From Peribacillus alkalitolerans (lineage in GTDB: Bacteria > Bacillota > Bacilli > Bacillales > DSM-1321), in contig NZ_JAAGVZ010000006.1 of the NCBI RefSeq assembly GCF_010882125.1, forward strand, positions 124,001 to 188,000: a stretch of DNA of 64,000 bases. The letters are read 5' to 3'. The notes below the pieces were generated by a model. That model was not told the DNA's origin. It made no database searches and saw only the letters and a list, made by a program, of their open reading frames with translations. The position numbers were made by a program, and so were the translations under genes. Positions 17,385-26,383 of this stretch are shown one piece after another; position 1 is the first letter of the stretch, and each line of letters begins with the position of its first letter.

Positions 17385-18704
17385 TTGGCTACAAAGCATG
17401 AACAAATTATCCAGTATATCGACACGCTTCCAGTCGGTGAGAAGATATCTGTCCGTCAGATTGCTAAAGATTTAGCAGTCAGTGAAGGGACTGCTTATCG
17501 TGCAATTAAAGATGCGGAAATTAAAGGGTATGTTAGCACTATTGAACGTGTTGGGACGATCCGGATTGAACGGAAGAAAAAAGAAAATATCGAAAAACTC
17601 ACGTTTGCCGAAGTTGTTAATATTGTGGACGGACAAGTTCTAGGAGGCCGTGCAGGATTGCATAAGACCTTGAATAAATTCGTCATAGGTGCGATGAAGC
17701 TTGAAGCTATGATGAGATATACGGATGCGGGGAGCCTATTGATTGTAGGTAATCGTACTAATGCTCATGAATTGGCATTGAAGGCGGGGGCAGCCGTTCT
17801 TATTACGGGTGGTTTTGATACAGATGAATCGGTCAAGAAAATTGCCGATGAACTCGAACTTCCGATTATTTCTAGCAGCTACGATACATTTACGGTTGCG
17901 ACCATGATTAACCGGGCAATTTACGACCAGCTAATCAAGAAAGAAATATTATTAGTGGAAGATATACTTACACCATTCAGTGAAACGGTCTATCTTCAAA
18001 TGGGAGATACGGTAGACCAATGGATGGGTCACAATAGAAAAACCCTTCATAGTAGATTCCCTGTCGTAGATGAGAATTTCAAGGTACAAGGAATGGTTAC
18101 ATCAAAGGATATAATGGGGGAAGAATTGGATACACCTATTGAGAAAGTCATGACAAAAAATCCAATGACTGTTAATGGGAAAACAAGTGTCGCATCTTCC
18201 GCTCACATGATGGTTTGGGAAGGCATTGAGGTATTACCAGTTGTGGACGACTCCCAAAGTTTACTTGGAATCATCAGCAGGCAAGATGTATTAAAAGCTC
18301 TGCAAATGATCCAAAGACAGCCACAAGTCGGAGAGACCATCGATGATGTTATTGCCAGTCAATTAGTCGACTTAGGGGAAAGAGGAAAAGGTGACGAAGT
18401 TTATCATATTGAAGTAACTCCGCAAATGACAAACTATTTAGGTACGATATCATACGGGGTGTTTACAACTATTGTTACGGAAGCGGCAAACCGGGCATTG
18501 AAAACCTTCAAAAGAGGCGACTTAGTGGTAGAAAACATGACCATTTATTTCATCAAGCCTGTTCAAATCGACAGTAAGCTAGAGATATTCCCTAAGGTAT
18601 TAGAAGTTGGGCGGAAATTTGGGAAGGTTGACATCGAAGTTTTCAATGAAGGTAAATTGGTTGGGAAAGCGATGATGATGTGTCAATTACTGGATCGAAC
18701 GTGA
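17385..18704 (+). CDS. ytoI: YtoI: HTH, DRTGG, CBS pair and hotdog domains
   Basis: 439 aa from a TTG start after AGAGGGTGAAAAGC. Domains in order: a winged-helix DNA-binding region (about 1-65, EKISVRQIAKDLAVSEGTAY), a DRTGG domain (about 70-190), two CBS motifs (about 195-310, with SRFPVVDENFKVQGMVTSKD and VLPVVDDSQSLLGIISRQD), and a C-terminal hotdog-fold thioesterase-like domain (about 340-435). CBS pairs usually bind adenine nucleotides, so this is a likely ligand-responsive protein. Its target is unknown. The same architecture is found in B. subtilis YtoI, in the same place next to ytpI and nrnA. Confidence 0.93.
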   Translation: MATKHEQIIQYIDTLPVGEKISVRQIAKDLAVSEGTAYRAIKDAEIKGYVSTIERVGTIRIERKKKENIEKLTFAEVVNIVDGQVLGGRAGLHKTLNKFVIGAMKLEAMMRYTDAGSLLIVGNRTNAHELALKAGAAVLITGGFDTDESVKKIADELELPIISSSYDTFTVATMINRAIYDQLIKKEILLVEDILTPFSETVYLQMGDTVDQWMGHNRKTLHSRFPVVDENFKVQGMVTSKDIMGEELDTPIEKVMTKNPMTVNGKTSVASSAHMMVWEGIEVLPVVDDSQSLLGIISRQDVLKALQMIQRQPQVGETIDDVIASQLVDLGERGKGDEVYHIEVTPQMTNYLGTISYGVFTTIVTEAANRALKTFKRGDLVVENMTIYFIKPVQIDSKLEIFPKVLEVGRKFGKVDIEVFNEGKLVGKAMMMCQLLDRT

Positions 18705-18727
18705 TTTCCCTTAACAAAGATTGGCAT

Positions 18728-18765
18728 AAAAAAAGGATGCCTCCATTAATTGGGGCATCCCTTTC
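18728..18765. terminator. Bidirectional terminator between ytoI and ytpI
   Basis: AAAGGATGCC and GGCATCCCTTT, A run on the left and T run on the right, between two convergent genes. Confidence 0.85.
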
Positions 18766-18772
18766 CATTGAA

Positions 18773-19078
18773 TTATTTTTTATAGGCTTGATCTGCCTCG
18801 GCGATTGCATGTGGCAGGAAGAATCTATAAGCCTTAATGCCTCCATAGATGCTTAAAGCACCGATGATGATAAAGACAGCAGCGACAATGTATGTGACTG
18901 TCCCTGAATAAAGAAAAAGTTGATTCAATCCAAACATGGAAACGAACACACCAAGCGCTATGGAAGATTTAGCTGATATCCACTTCTTTTCCATCGGCAG
19001 ATTTGTACGGAAAATTTTAATTTTATAATATACATAAAAGGCGAATGCTAGAATAATAAATATTACGAAAACTGGCAT
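18773..19078 (-). CDS. ytpI: YtpI-like small membrane protein
   Basis: 101 aa. The ATG at 19078 follows GGGAGGTCTTCAG; the in-frame ATG at 19093 would place that sequence inside the gene. Three hydrophobic segments: about 2-18 (PVFVIFIILAFAFYVYY), 44-64 and 68-88. Family YtpI is present in most Bacillaceae between ytoI and nrnA; its function is unknown. Here it runs opposite to ytoI and nrnA. Confidence 0.87.
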   Translation of the reverse strand: MPVFVIFIILAFAFYVYYKIKIFRTNLPMEKKWISAKSSIALGVFVSMFGLNQLFLYSGTVTYIVAAVFIIIGALSIYGGIKAYRFFLPHAIAEADQAYKK

Positions 19079-19213
19079 CTGAAGACCTCCCAACGTGACA
19101 TTTTGTCCAATTCATACTATAACGTTTTTCACAATGGATTGCCAGATTAAAAATCTCTTGGATTGCATGGGTCGAACCGTTTGCTATCTGAAGAAAGATA
19201 GGAGAACCATTTT

Positions 19214-20149
19214 ATGAAAACATCCATTCTATCAGAAATAAAAAAATATGACACTATTATTATTCACCGACATGTAAGACCTGATCCAGATGCATATGGT
19301 TCACAATGCGGTTTAGGTGAGATGCTTAAGGTATCATTTCCTAATAAAAAGGTATATATGGTTGGAGAGGAAGATGAGTCCCTACACTTTATGAGGCGAT
19401 TGGATACAATTACCAAAAAAGAATATGAAGGTGCCCTTGTAATTGTGTGCGATACAGCCAATGAAGAAAGAATCTGTGATCCTCGATACAAACTAGGCGA
19501 TAAATTGATAAAGATCGACCATCATCCTAATGAAGATCCTTACGGTGACATGCTCTGGGTAGATACATCGGCAAGCTCTACAAGTGAGATGATTTATGAC
19601 TTTTATCTAGCTGGGAAGGATGAAGGGCTCATTCTAAATCAAGAAGCTGCTAGATTATTATTCGCAGGAATTGTTGGGGATACTGGGAGATTCCTTTATC
19701 CAAGTACCACTGAAAAAACTTTTCTATATGCAGGTGAATTGATTCATTATGGATTCAACCGGTCAGATTTATTTAATGGTATGTATGACGTAAATGAGAA
19801 TGTCGTCCGTTTGAATGGCTATGTCTTCCAAAACTTTAAGGTTTCGGAAAATGGAGTAGGACACATGATTATTACTGCTGAAACATTAAAGAAATTCGAT
19901 GTTAAGCCATCAGAAGCTTCCTTGCTTGTGAGTTCACTTGGTGGAGTGAAAGGGTTGAAGGCATGGGCTTTCTTTATTGAAGAAGAGGAAGTGATCCGTG
20001 TTCGTTTGCGTTCAAAAGGGCCTGTCATTAATACGGTTGCAAGAAACTACAGCGGTGGAGGGCATCCATTGGCAGCGGGAGCATCCATTTATTCATGGGA
20101 TGAAGTTGATTCAGTTTTAAGGGATATGGAAGAGGCTTGTTCTATTTAA
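19214..20149 (+). CDS. nrnA: Oligoribonuclease / pAp phosphatase NrnA (YtqI)
   Basis: 311 aa. DHH/DHHA1 phosphoesterase that degrades short RNA oligomers to mononucleotides and dephosphorylates 3'-phosphoadenosine-5'-phosphate. Metal-binding motifs: HRHVRPDPDAYGSQ near residues 18-31, VCDTANEERI near 79, IDHHPNEDP near 104, and GIVGDTGRF near 154. The DHHA1 domain ends with the substrate-binding GGGHPLAAGA near 282. The ATG at 19214 follows GATAGGAGAACC. It precedes dnaE and ytsJ as in B. subtilis, but a repeat element and two reverse-strand genes intervene. Confidence 0.96.
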   Translation: MKTSILSEIKKYDTIIIHRHVRPDPDAYGSQCGLGEMLKVSFPNKKVYMVGEEDESLHFMRRLDTITKKEYEGALVIVCDTANEERICDPRYKLGDKLIKIDHHPNEDPYGDMLWVDTSASSTSEMIYDFYLAGKDEGLILNQEAARLLFAGIVGDTGRFLYPSTTEKTFLYAGELIHYGFNRSDLFNGMYDVNENVVRLNGYVFQNFKVSENGVGHMIITAETLKKFDVKPSEASLLVSSLGGVKGLKAWAFFIEEEEVIRVRLRSKGPVINTVARNYSGGGHPLAAGASIYSWDEVDSVLRDMEEACSI

Positions 20150-20155
20150 AAATAA

Positions 20156-20386
20156 GGCTCTTTTCTAAAAGATTGATGTTATTTTGTTTTATAAAAACAA
20201 ACAGTTAATAAACAGGTTGATTGGAGCGGAAGGTGCGAGACTCCTGCGGGAGCAGCGGGACAGGTGAGACCCCGTAGGCGTAAAGCGCCGAGGAGGCTCA
20301 CCGCCCGCCCCGCGGAAAGCGAGCATCCTGGAGCGGAAATCAACCACTCACTTATTAAATAGCAACAAAGTTAACGAATATAGCCA
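20156..20386 (+). repeat. MITE-like repeat copy R4
   Basis: The copy closest to the consensus of this family as I know it from Bacillaceae genomes: GGTTGATTGGAGCGGAAGG...GACTCCTGCGGGAGCAGCGG...GTGAGACCCC...CCGAGGAGGCTCACC...CGCGGAAAGCGAGC...GGAGCGGAAATCAACC. Imperfect terminal inverted repeats begin GGCTCTTTTC and end AATATAGCC. The core can pair with itself over most of its length. Confidence 0.87.
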
Positions 20387-20387
20387 A

Positions 20388-20427
20388 AAATAAAAAGGAC
20401 GGCTCAAAATAGGTCTCAGCCGTCCCA
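20388..20427 (-). terminator. Terminator of ytrH-ytrI
   Basis: Read on the minus strand: GGACGGCT, 13-base loop, AGCCGTCC, TTTTTATTTTT. A second small hairpin (GGGACGGC arm) lies just before it. Confidence 0.8.
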
Positions 20428-20466
20428 CCTTAAGTGGGTTTGACTCATATAAGCCGTCCCATGGTT

Positions 20467-20967
20467 TTATATCCGCCTAATCTTTACTTGAATGGATACC
20501 TTTGTGTAAAACATCATTTCTGTTACTTCGATTTTATATCTTTTTTTATTGATTTCTATTATTTTATTTTCAATCGATTTTTTTAATAAAACTTTCCCGG
20601 CATAGACAGATTCAATATCTTTTGTAATGAGGAAATCCAAGTCATCCTTTATAGACTCTTGCGCTTCCATTACGCTTAATCGGTCAAGCTGGTACAATTT
20701 ATAATTCTCAATCGCAACGGATATATCTTGCACAAGTAACTTTTCTTCATTTTGCTTGTTTAATGCCTTATAGTCCTCTTCCAACACTCCAAGTTTTTTT
20801 TCTAAATCTTTGATGGTTTCCTCTTGGTTAGAAATCATTTGAATTTGCTTTTCTTGCATTCCGCCATACATATAAAAAAAGAGAAACCAACTAATGAACC
20901 CACCTATTGCAAAACCAGCAAAAAATCGCTGCCAAAGGGGTTGGTGGTATAAAGGTGGGATTCTCAT
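20467..20967 (-). CDS. ytrI: Sporulation membrane protein YtrI
   Basis: 166 aa. I take the ATG at 20967, which overlaps the ytrH stop codon as ATGA and follows a GGAG; the longer frame start at 20994 lies inside ytrH. One membrane segment at residues 15-36 (FFAGFAIGGFISWFLFFYMYG) is followed by a coiled coil (about 40-80, ETIKDLEKKLGVLEEDYKAL) and a C-terminal beta-rich region. YtrI is a sigma-E controlled protein of the mother cell needed for full sporulation in B. subtilis. Coupled to ytrH. Confidence 0.9.
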   Translation of the reverse strand: MRIPPLYHQPLWQRFFAGFAIGGFISWFLFFYMYGGMQEKQIQMISNQEETIKDLEKKLGVLEEDYKALNKQNEEKLLVQDISVAIENYKLYQLDRLSVMEAQESIKDDLDFLITKDIESVYAGKVLLKKSIENKIIEINKKRYKIEVTEMMFYTKVSIQVKIRRI

Positions 20968-21302
20968 GAGGAGATATACTCCTGAGTGAGCCATCTAATA
21001 ATCAGTGCTCCTGTTTGTGCACCGCCAAGTGCAGATAAAATCCATAAAATCTGTTTGATAATATCACGAGTCTGACCATGGAAAATACCTCTTTCGAAAC
21101 TATAGACCGTATCAAAAGTTCCACCCATTGCTGCGACGATCGCCCATATCCGTAAACTATCGGATAACCGGAATACAACAGTCATAGGAGGTTGGTTCGT
21201 GAAAAATGCTGAAATCCCACCAATTAAGGAGCCACCAATAAGTACCCCTAATGCGATGAAATAACTATTCAAGAAAGTAGGGAAGAAGGCTTCTTTCATC
21301 AT
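20964..21302 (-). CDS. ytrH: Sporulation membrane protein YtrH
   Basis: 112 aa (111 if the second of two adjacent ATG codons is used; AAGGATGAT precedes both). Three hydrophobic segments, about 9-32 (FLNSYFIALGVLIGGSLIGGI), 50-62 and 86-104 (ILWILSALGGAQTGALIIRWL), with the YtrH family pattern. It is the first gene of ytrH-ytrI, a sigma-E operon in B. subtilis, and the two proteins are thought to work together in the mother-cell membrane. A tentative sigma-E -10 (CATATACATA) lies upstream on the minus strand, but I could not place a convincing -35. Confidence 0.88.
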   Translation of the reverse strand: MMKEAFFPTFLNSYFIALGVLIGGSLIGGISAFFTNQPPMTVVFRLSDSLRIWAIVAAMGGTFDTVYSFERGIFHGQTRDIIKQILWILSALGGAQTGALIIRWLTQEYISS

Positions 21303-21377
21303 ATCATCCTTATTTTTTTTAACTTTACCTTATGTATATGGACAAACTCATTTAAATAGAAGAAGTATCAAAAATGA

Positions 21378-21596
21378 AAGCTGTTTTCGTAAAGTTTGTT
21401 GCTTTTAGTTCATTTAACTTTAACTAACTGAGTTGATTGTAGTGGAGGGCACTTGCTCCTCGAAAATGCATTCGCATTTCCTTCGTGCGGTGTTTAATCG
21501 AGGAAGCTCCCACCCTCCCCGCGGAAAGCAAGTGCTAGGAGCGGAAATCAACGGACAAATTATAGTCTAATAACAACAATCTATACGAAAAGAGCC
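21378..21596 (+). repeat. MITE-like repeat copy R5, recombinant form
   Basis: Forward copy between ytrH and dnaE. The middle of the short form is replaced by half of the nested cassette: CTCCTCGAAAATGCATTCGC...TTAATCGAGGAAGCTCCC (21457-21510). Ends: AGCTGTTTTCGTAAAGTTTG, and on the other strand GGCTCTTTTCGTATAGATTG. Confidence 0.85.
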
Positions 21597-21683
21597 AAAA
21601 TGAAAAAGAGAACATATTTTCTTTTTTGTATGCGAAGTTCTATAATATTAACAAGATTATCGTACGAAAAAGGTGGGGAAATC

Positions 21684-24600
21684 ATGTCTTTTGTTCATTT
21701 GCATACATATAGCGCTTATAGCCTCCTCCAAAGTACGGTCAAAGTGGAGGAATTGGTACATCAAACAAAGAAATTAGGAATGAAGTCAGTTGCCCTCACA
21801 GACCGAAATGTCATGTTTGCAAGTATCCCCTTCTTCAAGGAGTGTAAGAAACAAGGGATAAAACCGATTATAGGTCTTACAGCAGATATCCAGCATGCTG
21901 ACGGAAGTTATCCAATAGTATTACTAGCCAAAAATCTCGATGGGTATAAAAACCTTCTTAAAATTAGTAGTGCGATTAAAACGAAGTCCCCTGACGGACT
22001 TCCGTTCCGTTGGCTTAAAGGTTATTCAAAAGGATTGATAGCCATAACCCCTGGTCAAGAGGGAAGCCTAGAAACGGCACTCTTGAATGGTGAACCGCAA
22101 AAGGCTGTTGAAACTGTGGCGGTTTATAAAGAGATTTTTGGAAAGGATTTTTACATATCTGTTCAGAAAAATGGGGGGAGAGATGAACAAAGTTTATTTG
22201 AAAGAGTAAAAGTCTTTGCTTGTGAAAATGAGTGTTCAATTGTAGCCACTCTTCCTGTGCATTATTTAATGAAGGAAGATCATATTGTACACGAAGCAAT
22301 GCTTGCCATTCAAACTGGACAAAAACTATCCGATCAAGACCGAAAAAAACTGCCTTCAAACGAATTTTATCTTAAATCACCTAAAGAAATGCATGAATTG
22401 TTTCAAGACGATCCAGAAGTTTTAGAGAATGCACTTTTCATATCTAGTCAATGTGAAGTGGAAATTCCACTGCATCAGACATTACTTCCTAAATATCCAC
22501 ATGAAAAAAAGATAAGTTCTCAAGAACTGTTGAAACAAATCTGTCTTAAAGGTTTCCATAATCGCTATGGAAATGCGGATGAATCATATAAGAAACGCTT
22601 AGATTATGAGCTAGACGTCATTGGTCAAATGAACTTTAGTGATTACTTTTTGATTGTATGGGATTTTATGAAATATGCGAGAGAACAAGGAATCCTTACC
22701 GGACCAGGACGTGGTTCCGCCGCAGGATCCATGGTTGCCTATGTATTACAAATTACAGATATCGATCCTATGAGATATAATCTCCTGTTTGAAAGGTTTT
22801 TGAATCCTGAGCGTGTTTCTATGCCTGATATTGATATTGACTTCCCTGACAATAGAAGAGACGAAGTCATAGCGTATGTCGCATCAAGATATGGAGAGCT
22901 GCATGTGGCCCAAATCATCACATTTGGAACATTTGCTGCCAAAGCAGCTTTGCGCGATTCAGGGAGAGTATTTGGTTTAAATTCTAAAGAACTTGATTCA
23001 TTGTCCAAGTTAATACCTCAAAGACTTGGAATTACGATTGATCAAGCCATCCATGAATCTAAACAGTTACAGGGATTTTATCAAGAGAATGATTTCAATC
23101 GAAAGTTAATTGATACTGCCCGTAAGCTTGAAGGACTACCAAGGCATACTTCCACTCATGCGGCTGGAGTTGTTATTTGCGATATTGCACTAACGGAACA
23201 TATTGCCATTCAAGAAGGTCACAATGGAGTCCACCTAACACAATTTCCAATGGAAGTATTAGAGGAAATAGGATTATTGAAGATGGACTTCCTAGGTTTG
23301 AGGAATCTTACTCTATTGGATTCGATTTTAGAAGCCATAAAAAAACAAACTGGCCGTACCGTATTGCTAGATCGACTGCCAATGGAAGACGTGAAAACTC
23401 TGCAGCTTTTAGGAAACGGAGATACCACCGGTATTTTTCAATTCGAATCAGACGGCATGCGGAAAGTCTTGATGCAACTCAAACCGGAAAGGTTTTCAGA
23501 CCTTGTTGCTGTTAATGCATTATATCGACCTGGTCCGATGGAAAATATACCAGTCTTTATCAGGCGTCGTCATGGTGAAGAAAAAATTCAGTATCCTCAT
23601 CCTGATTTGGCACCAATCTTAGAAAACACATATGGAGTCATTGTCTATCAAGAACAAATTATGCAGATTGCGTCTCGTTTTGCCGGATTTTCACTAGGAC
23701 AAGCAGATTTATTAAGGCGAGCTGTATCGAAAAAGAAAAAAGAAGTGCTTGATGCTGGTCGAGAAGATTTCGTTCGTGGTGCTATAAATCAAGGATATGA
23801 AAAGAATATCGCGCATACCATTTACGATTTAATTGTCCGGTTTGCCAATTACGGATTTAACTTAAGCCATGCTGCTGCGTATAGTCTGATAGCGTATCAA
23901 CTGGCATACTTAAAGGCTCATTTTCCGCTTCACTTTATGACAGCATTACTTACAAGTGTGATAGGTAATGAGGATAAGATTGCACAGTATACCATTCAAT
24001 TAAAAAAGATGGATATCGCTTTCTTGCCACCTTCCATAAATAGAAGCAACTATTCCTTCCGCATAGAAGGTCAAGCTATACGATTTAGTTTGGCTGCCAT
24101 CAAAGGAATAGGAGGAAATGTATTAAAAGAGATATTTAAAGCCAGAAAGCAAAAGCCATTCTCTGATTTGTTCGATTTTTGCTTGCGAGTCAACACAAAA
24201 GTAGTCAATAGGAAGGTTTTAGAGGTATTGGTTCATTCAGGTGCGTTCGATGAATTCGGAGAAGATCGAGCCACTTTATTGGCTAGCCTGGATGTGGCTA
24301 TTGAACATGTCAATCTAGTCAATCCTAATGAAGATCAATTTGATTTATTTGAGGATAGTGAGTTCACCTTAAAGCCAAAGTATATGAAAATGGACCCTAT
24401 CGGCATTGAAGATAAATTAAATTATGAAAAAGCAGTTTTAGGGTTTTATTTATCCGATCATCCAGTGACACCTTTTACAGAATTGTTTTCCCATTTTGGT
24501 ACCGCTTCAATTAACCAGGTACTTCAACAGGATGAAGAGCCAAAGTCAACTTTAGGAATTTATATTACTGAAGCTAAATCCATCCGTACAAAAAAAGGAG

Positions 24601-25043
24601 AGGTAATGGCTTTTTTAATCGTTAGCGATGATAGTGGTGAAATGGAGGCAGTTGTTTTTCCGAACATTTATAAGGAACAAATGCCATTATTGAAAAAAGG
24701 GAAGGTCCTCCTTATTAATGGAACTTTGGAGAATCGAAATGGAAAAAAACAGCTTATCGTCCAAAAGATCTATTCAATAGAAGAACTAAAAAGGATTCAA
24801 GAAGAAAATTTGAAAAGATTATTTATTCGGATTGATAAAAATGTTCAATCTAAAAGTATTCTACCAAAATTAAAACAAACTATTCGTCATTATCCTGGAT
24901 TTACGAGCGTTTTGCTGTATTATGAGAGGGAAACTCGTTATGTTAAGCTTCCCATGACCGAATGGATCAATCCTACAAGTCAATTATTACAACAAATACA
25001 AACACTTGTAGGTGAAAAAAATGTATTATTGAAAGACGTTTAA
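21684..25043 (+). CDS. dnaE: DNA polymerase III alpha subunit DnaE
   Basis: 1119 aa from the ATG at 21684 after AGGTGGGGAAATC; an earlier in-frame ATG at 21600 lacks a ribosome-binding site and would add 28 residues not usual for the family. Order of domains: PHP (about 1-200, opening HLHTYSAYSLLQS), the C-family polymerase core with GPGRGSAAGS near 340 and the catalytic PDIDIDFPDNR near 380-390, helix-hairpin-helix region, and an OB fold near 960-1050 (MAFLIVSDDSGEMEAVVFP). In Bacillus, DnaE extends RNA primers before handing over to PolC. No epsilon exonuclease is fused. ytsJ follows after 104 bases with its own promoter. Confidence 0.97.
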   Translation: MSFVHLHTYSAYSLLQSTVKVEELVHQTKKLGMKSVALTDRNVMFASIPFFKECKKQGIKPIIGLTADIQHADGSYPIVLLAKNLDGYKNLLKISSAIKTKSPDGLPFRWLKGYSKGLIAITPGQEGSLETALLNGEPQKAVETVAVYKEIFGKDFYISVQKNGGRDEQSLFERVKVFACENECSIVATLPVHYLMKEDHIVHEAMLAIQTGQKLSDQDRKKLPSNEFYLKSPKEMHELFQDDPEVLENALFISSQCEVEIPLHQTLLPKYPHEKKISSQELLKQICLKGFHNRYGNADESYKKRLDYELDVIGQMNFSDYFLIVWDFMKYAREQGILTGPGRGSAAGSMVAYVLQITDIDPMRYNLLFERFLNPERVSMPDIDIDFPDNRRDEVIAYVASRYGELHVAQIITFGTFAAKAALRDSGRVFGLNSKELDSLSKLIPQRLGITIDQAIHESKQLQGFYQENDFNRKLIDTARKLEGLPRHTSTHAAGVVICDIALTEHIAIQEGHNGVHLTQFPMEVLEEIGLLKMDFLGLRNLTLLDSILEAIKKQTGRTVLLDRLPMEDVKTLQLLGNGDTTGIFQFESDGMRKVLMQLKPERFSDLVAVNALYRPGPMENIPVFIRRRHGEEKIQYPHPDLAPILENTYGVIVYQEQIMQIASRFAGFSLGQADLLRRAVSKKKKEVLDAGREDFVRGAINQGYEKNIAHTIYDLIVRFANYGFNLSHAAAYSLIAYQLAYLKAHFPLHFMTALLTSVIGNEDKIAQYTIQLKKMDIAFLPPSINRSNYSFRIEGQAIRFSLAAIKGIGGNVLKEIFKARKQKPFSDLFDFCLRVNTKVVNRKVLEVLVHSGAFDEFGEDRATLLASLDVAIEHVNLVNPNEDQFDLFEDSEFTLKPKYMKMDPIGIEDKLNYEKAVLGFYLSDHPVTPFTELFSHFGTASINQVLQQDEEPKSTLGIYITEAKSIRTKKGEVMAFLIVSDDSGEMEAVVFPNIYKEQMPLLKKGKVLLINGTLENRNGKKQLIVQKIYSIEELKRIQEENLKRLFIRIDKNVQSKSILPKLKQTIRHYPGFTSVLLYYERETRYVKLPMTEWINPTSQLLQQIQTLVGEKNVLLKDV

Positions 25044-25045
25044 TC

Positions 25046-25073
25046 TTTACATCCTAAAATCTTGTGATATAGT
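25046..25073 (+). promoter_or_regulatory. Promoter of ytsJ-gntR
   Basis: TTTACA, 16 bases, TATAGT. Transcription would begin near 25080, immediately before the palindrome at 25089. Confidence 0.6.
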
Positions 25074-25088
25074 GTATTAGAAGATGAC

Positions 25089-25101
25089 GTGGTCTGACCA
25101 C
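25089..25101. promoter_or_regulatory. Palindromic operator candidate for the GntR/FadR-type regulator
   Basis: GTGGTCTGACCAC is a perfect 6+1+6 palindrome placed about 9-21 bases after the predicted start of transcription of ytsJ. FadR-subfamily GntR proteins bind sites of the form TGGTNNNACCA. The only such regulator in the window is the second gene of this same operon. Confidence 0.6.
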
Positions 25102-25147
25102 TTGGGATTATTGGTTAGATTGTTGATAATCTAAGGAGTGAATTACG

Positions 25148-26383
25148 TTGACATTAAGAGAAGAAGCTTTGCACATGCATCGCATCAATAAGGGAAAGTT
25201 AGAAACGGTATCTAAGGTGCCAGTTCGAAACGCAAACGACTTAAGTTTAGCTTATTCTCCAGGTGTGGCAGAGCCTTGCAAGGATATATATGATAAGCCT
25301 GAAACGGTTTATGACTATACAATGAAGGGCAACATGGTAGCAGTTGTATCAGATGGTACAGCTGTTTTAGGACTTGGAAATATAGGTCCTGAAGCTGCAC
25401 TTCCGGTTATGGAAGGAAAAGCGGTATTATTTAAAAGCTTCGCTGGAGTTGACGCTTTTCCAATCTGCTTAAAAACGACAGATATTGAAAAGATCATTGA
25501 AACTGTAAAGTTATTGGAACCTAATTTTGGTGGGGTTAACCTTGAAGATATTGCAGCGCCAAACTGCTTTGTTATAGAAGAAAGATTAAAAAAAGAGACG
25601 AATATTCCAATTTTTCACGATGATCAGCATGGAACAGCCATTGTAACTGTTGCTGGTTTAGTGAATGCTCTGAAACTTATTGGGAAAAGTATGTCAGAAA
25701 TAAAAGTTGTCGCTAATGGAGCGGGAGCAGCGGGCATAGCAATTATCAAGCTTTTATATAGCTATGGCGTACGAGATATCATCATGTGCGACTCTAAGGG
25801 AGCAATTTATGACGGTCGCCCGTTTGGTATGAATGAAATCAAGGATCAAGTAGCAAAAATCACAAATCATGACAAATTGTCAGGGAGCTTGGAAGAAGTT
25901 ATCCAAGGGGCTGATGTATTCATTGGAGTTTCAGTTGCTGGTGCACTAACACAGGATATGATTCGTTCCATGAATGTAGATCCTATTATCTTTGCAATGG
26001 CTAACCCGGTTCCAGAAATCATGCCCAGTGAAGCGAAGGAAGCAGGAGCCAAAGTAGTGGGGACAGGCCGTTCGGACTTTCCTAACCAAGTTAATAATGT
26101 TTTGGCATTCCCTGGTATATTCCGCGGAGCGCTAGATGTTCGTGCAACACATATTAACGAAAAAATGAAAGTGGCAGCTGTAGAAGCAATCGCAGGTCTT
26201 ATTGAAGAATCTGAATTAAATGCAGATTATGTTATTCCAGCACCATTTGATCCAAGGGTCGCACCAGAAGTTGCAGCAGCAGTTGCAAAGGCAGCGATGG
26301 AAACAGGCGTGGCGCGATTAAAAGTAGAACCAGAAGATATTAAGGAAAAAACTCGCAAGCTTGCCATTATCGGAAAAGAGTGA
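25148..26383 (+). CDS. ytsJ: NADP-preferring malic enzyme YtsJ
   Basis: 411 aa from a TTG start with CTAAGGAGTG upstream. It decarboxylates malate to pyruvate; B. subtilis YtsJ is the major NADPH-producing malic enzyme and works in balance with the other malic enzymes. Visible features: YSPGVAEPCKDI near residue 37, GNMVAVVSDGTAVLGLGNIG near 60, KDxD-like metal region FGGVNLEDIAAPNCF near 120, and the Rossmann GAGAAG near 192. The length fits the short prokaryotic single-domain form without a phosphotransacetylase tail. The 3' end overlaps a GntR-type regulator by four bases. Confidence 0.95.
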   Translation: MTLREEALHMHRINKGKLETVSKVPVRNANDLSLAYSPGVAEPCKDIYDKPETVYDYTMKGNMVAVVSDGTAVLGLGNIGPEAALPVMEGKAVLFKSFAGVDAFPICLKTTDIEKIIETVKLLEPNFGGVNLEDIAAPNCFVIEERLKKETNIPIFHDDQHGTAIVTVAGLVNALKLIGKSMSEIKVVANGAGAAGIAIIKLLYSYGVRDIIMCDSKGAIYDGRPFGMNEIKDQVAKITNHDKLSGSLEEVIQGADVFIGVSVAGALTQDMIRSMNVDPIIFAMANPVPEIMPSEAKEAGAKVVGTGRSDFPNQVNNVLAFPGIFRGALDVRATHINEKMKVAAVEAIAGLIEESELNADYVIPAPFDPRVAPEVAAAVAKAAMETGVARLKVEPEDIKEKTRKLAIIGKE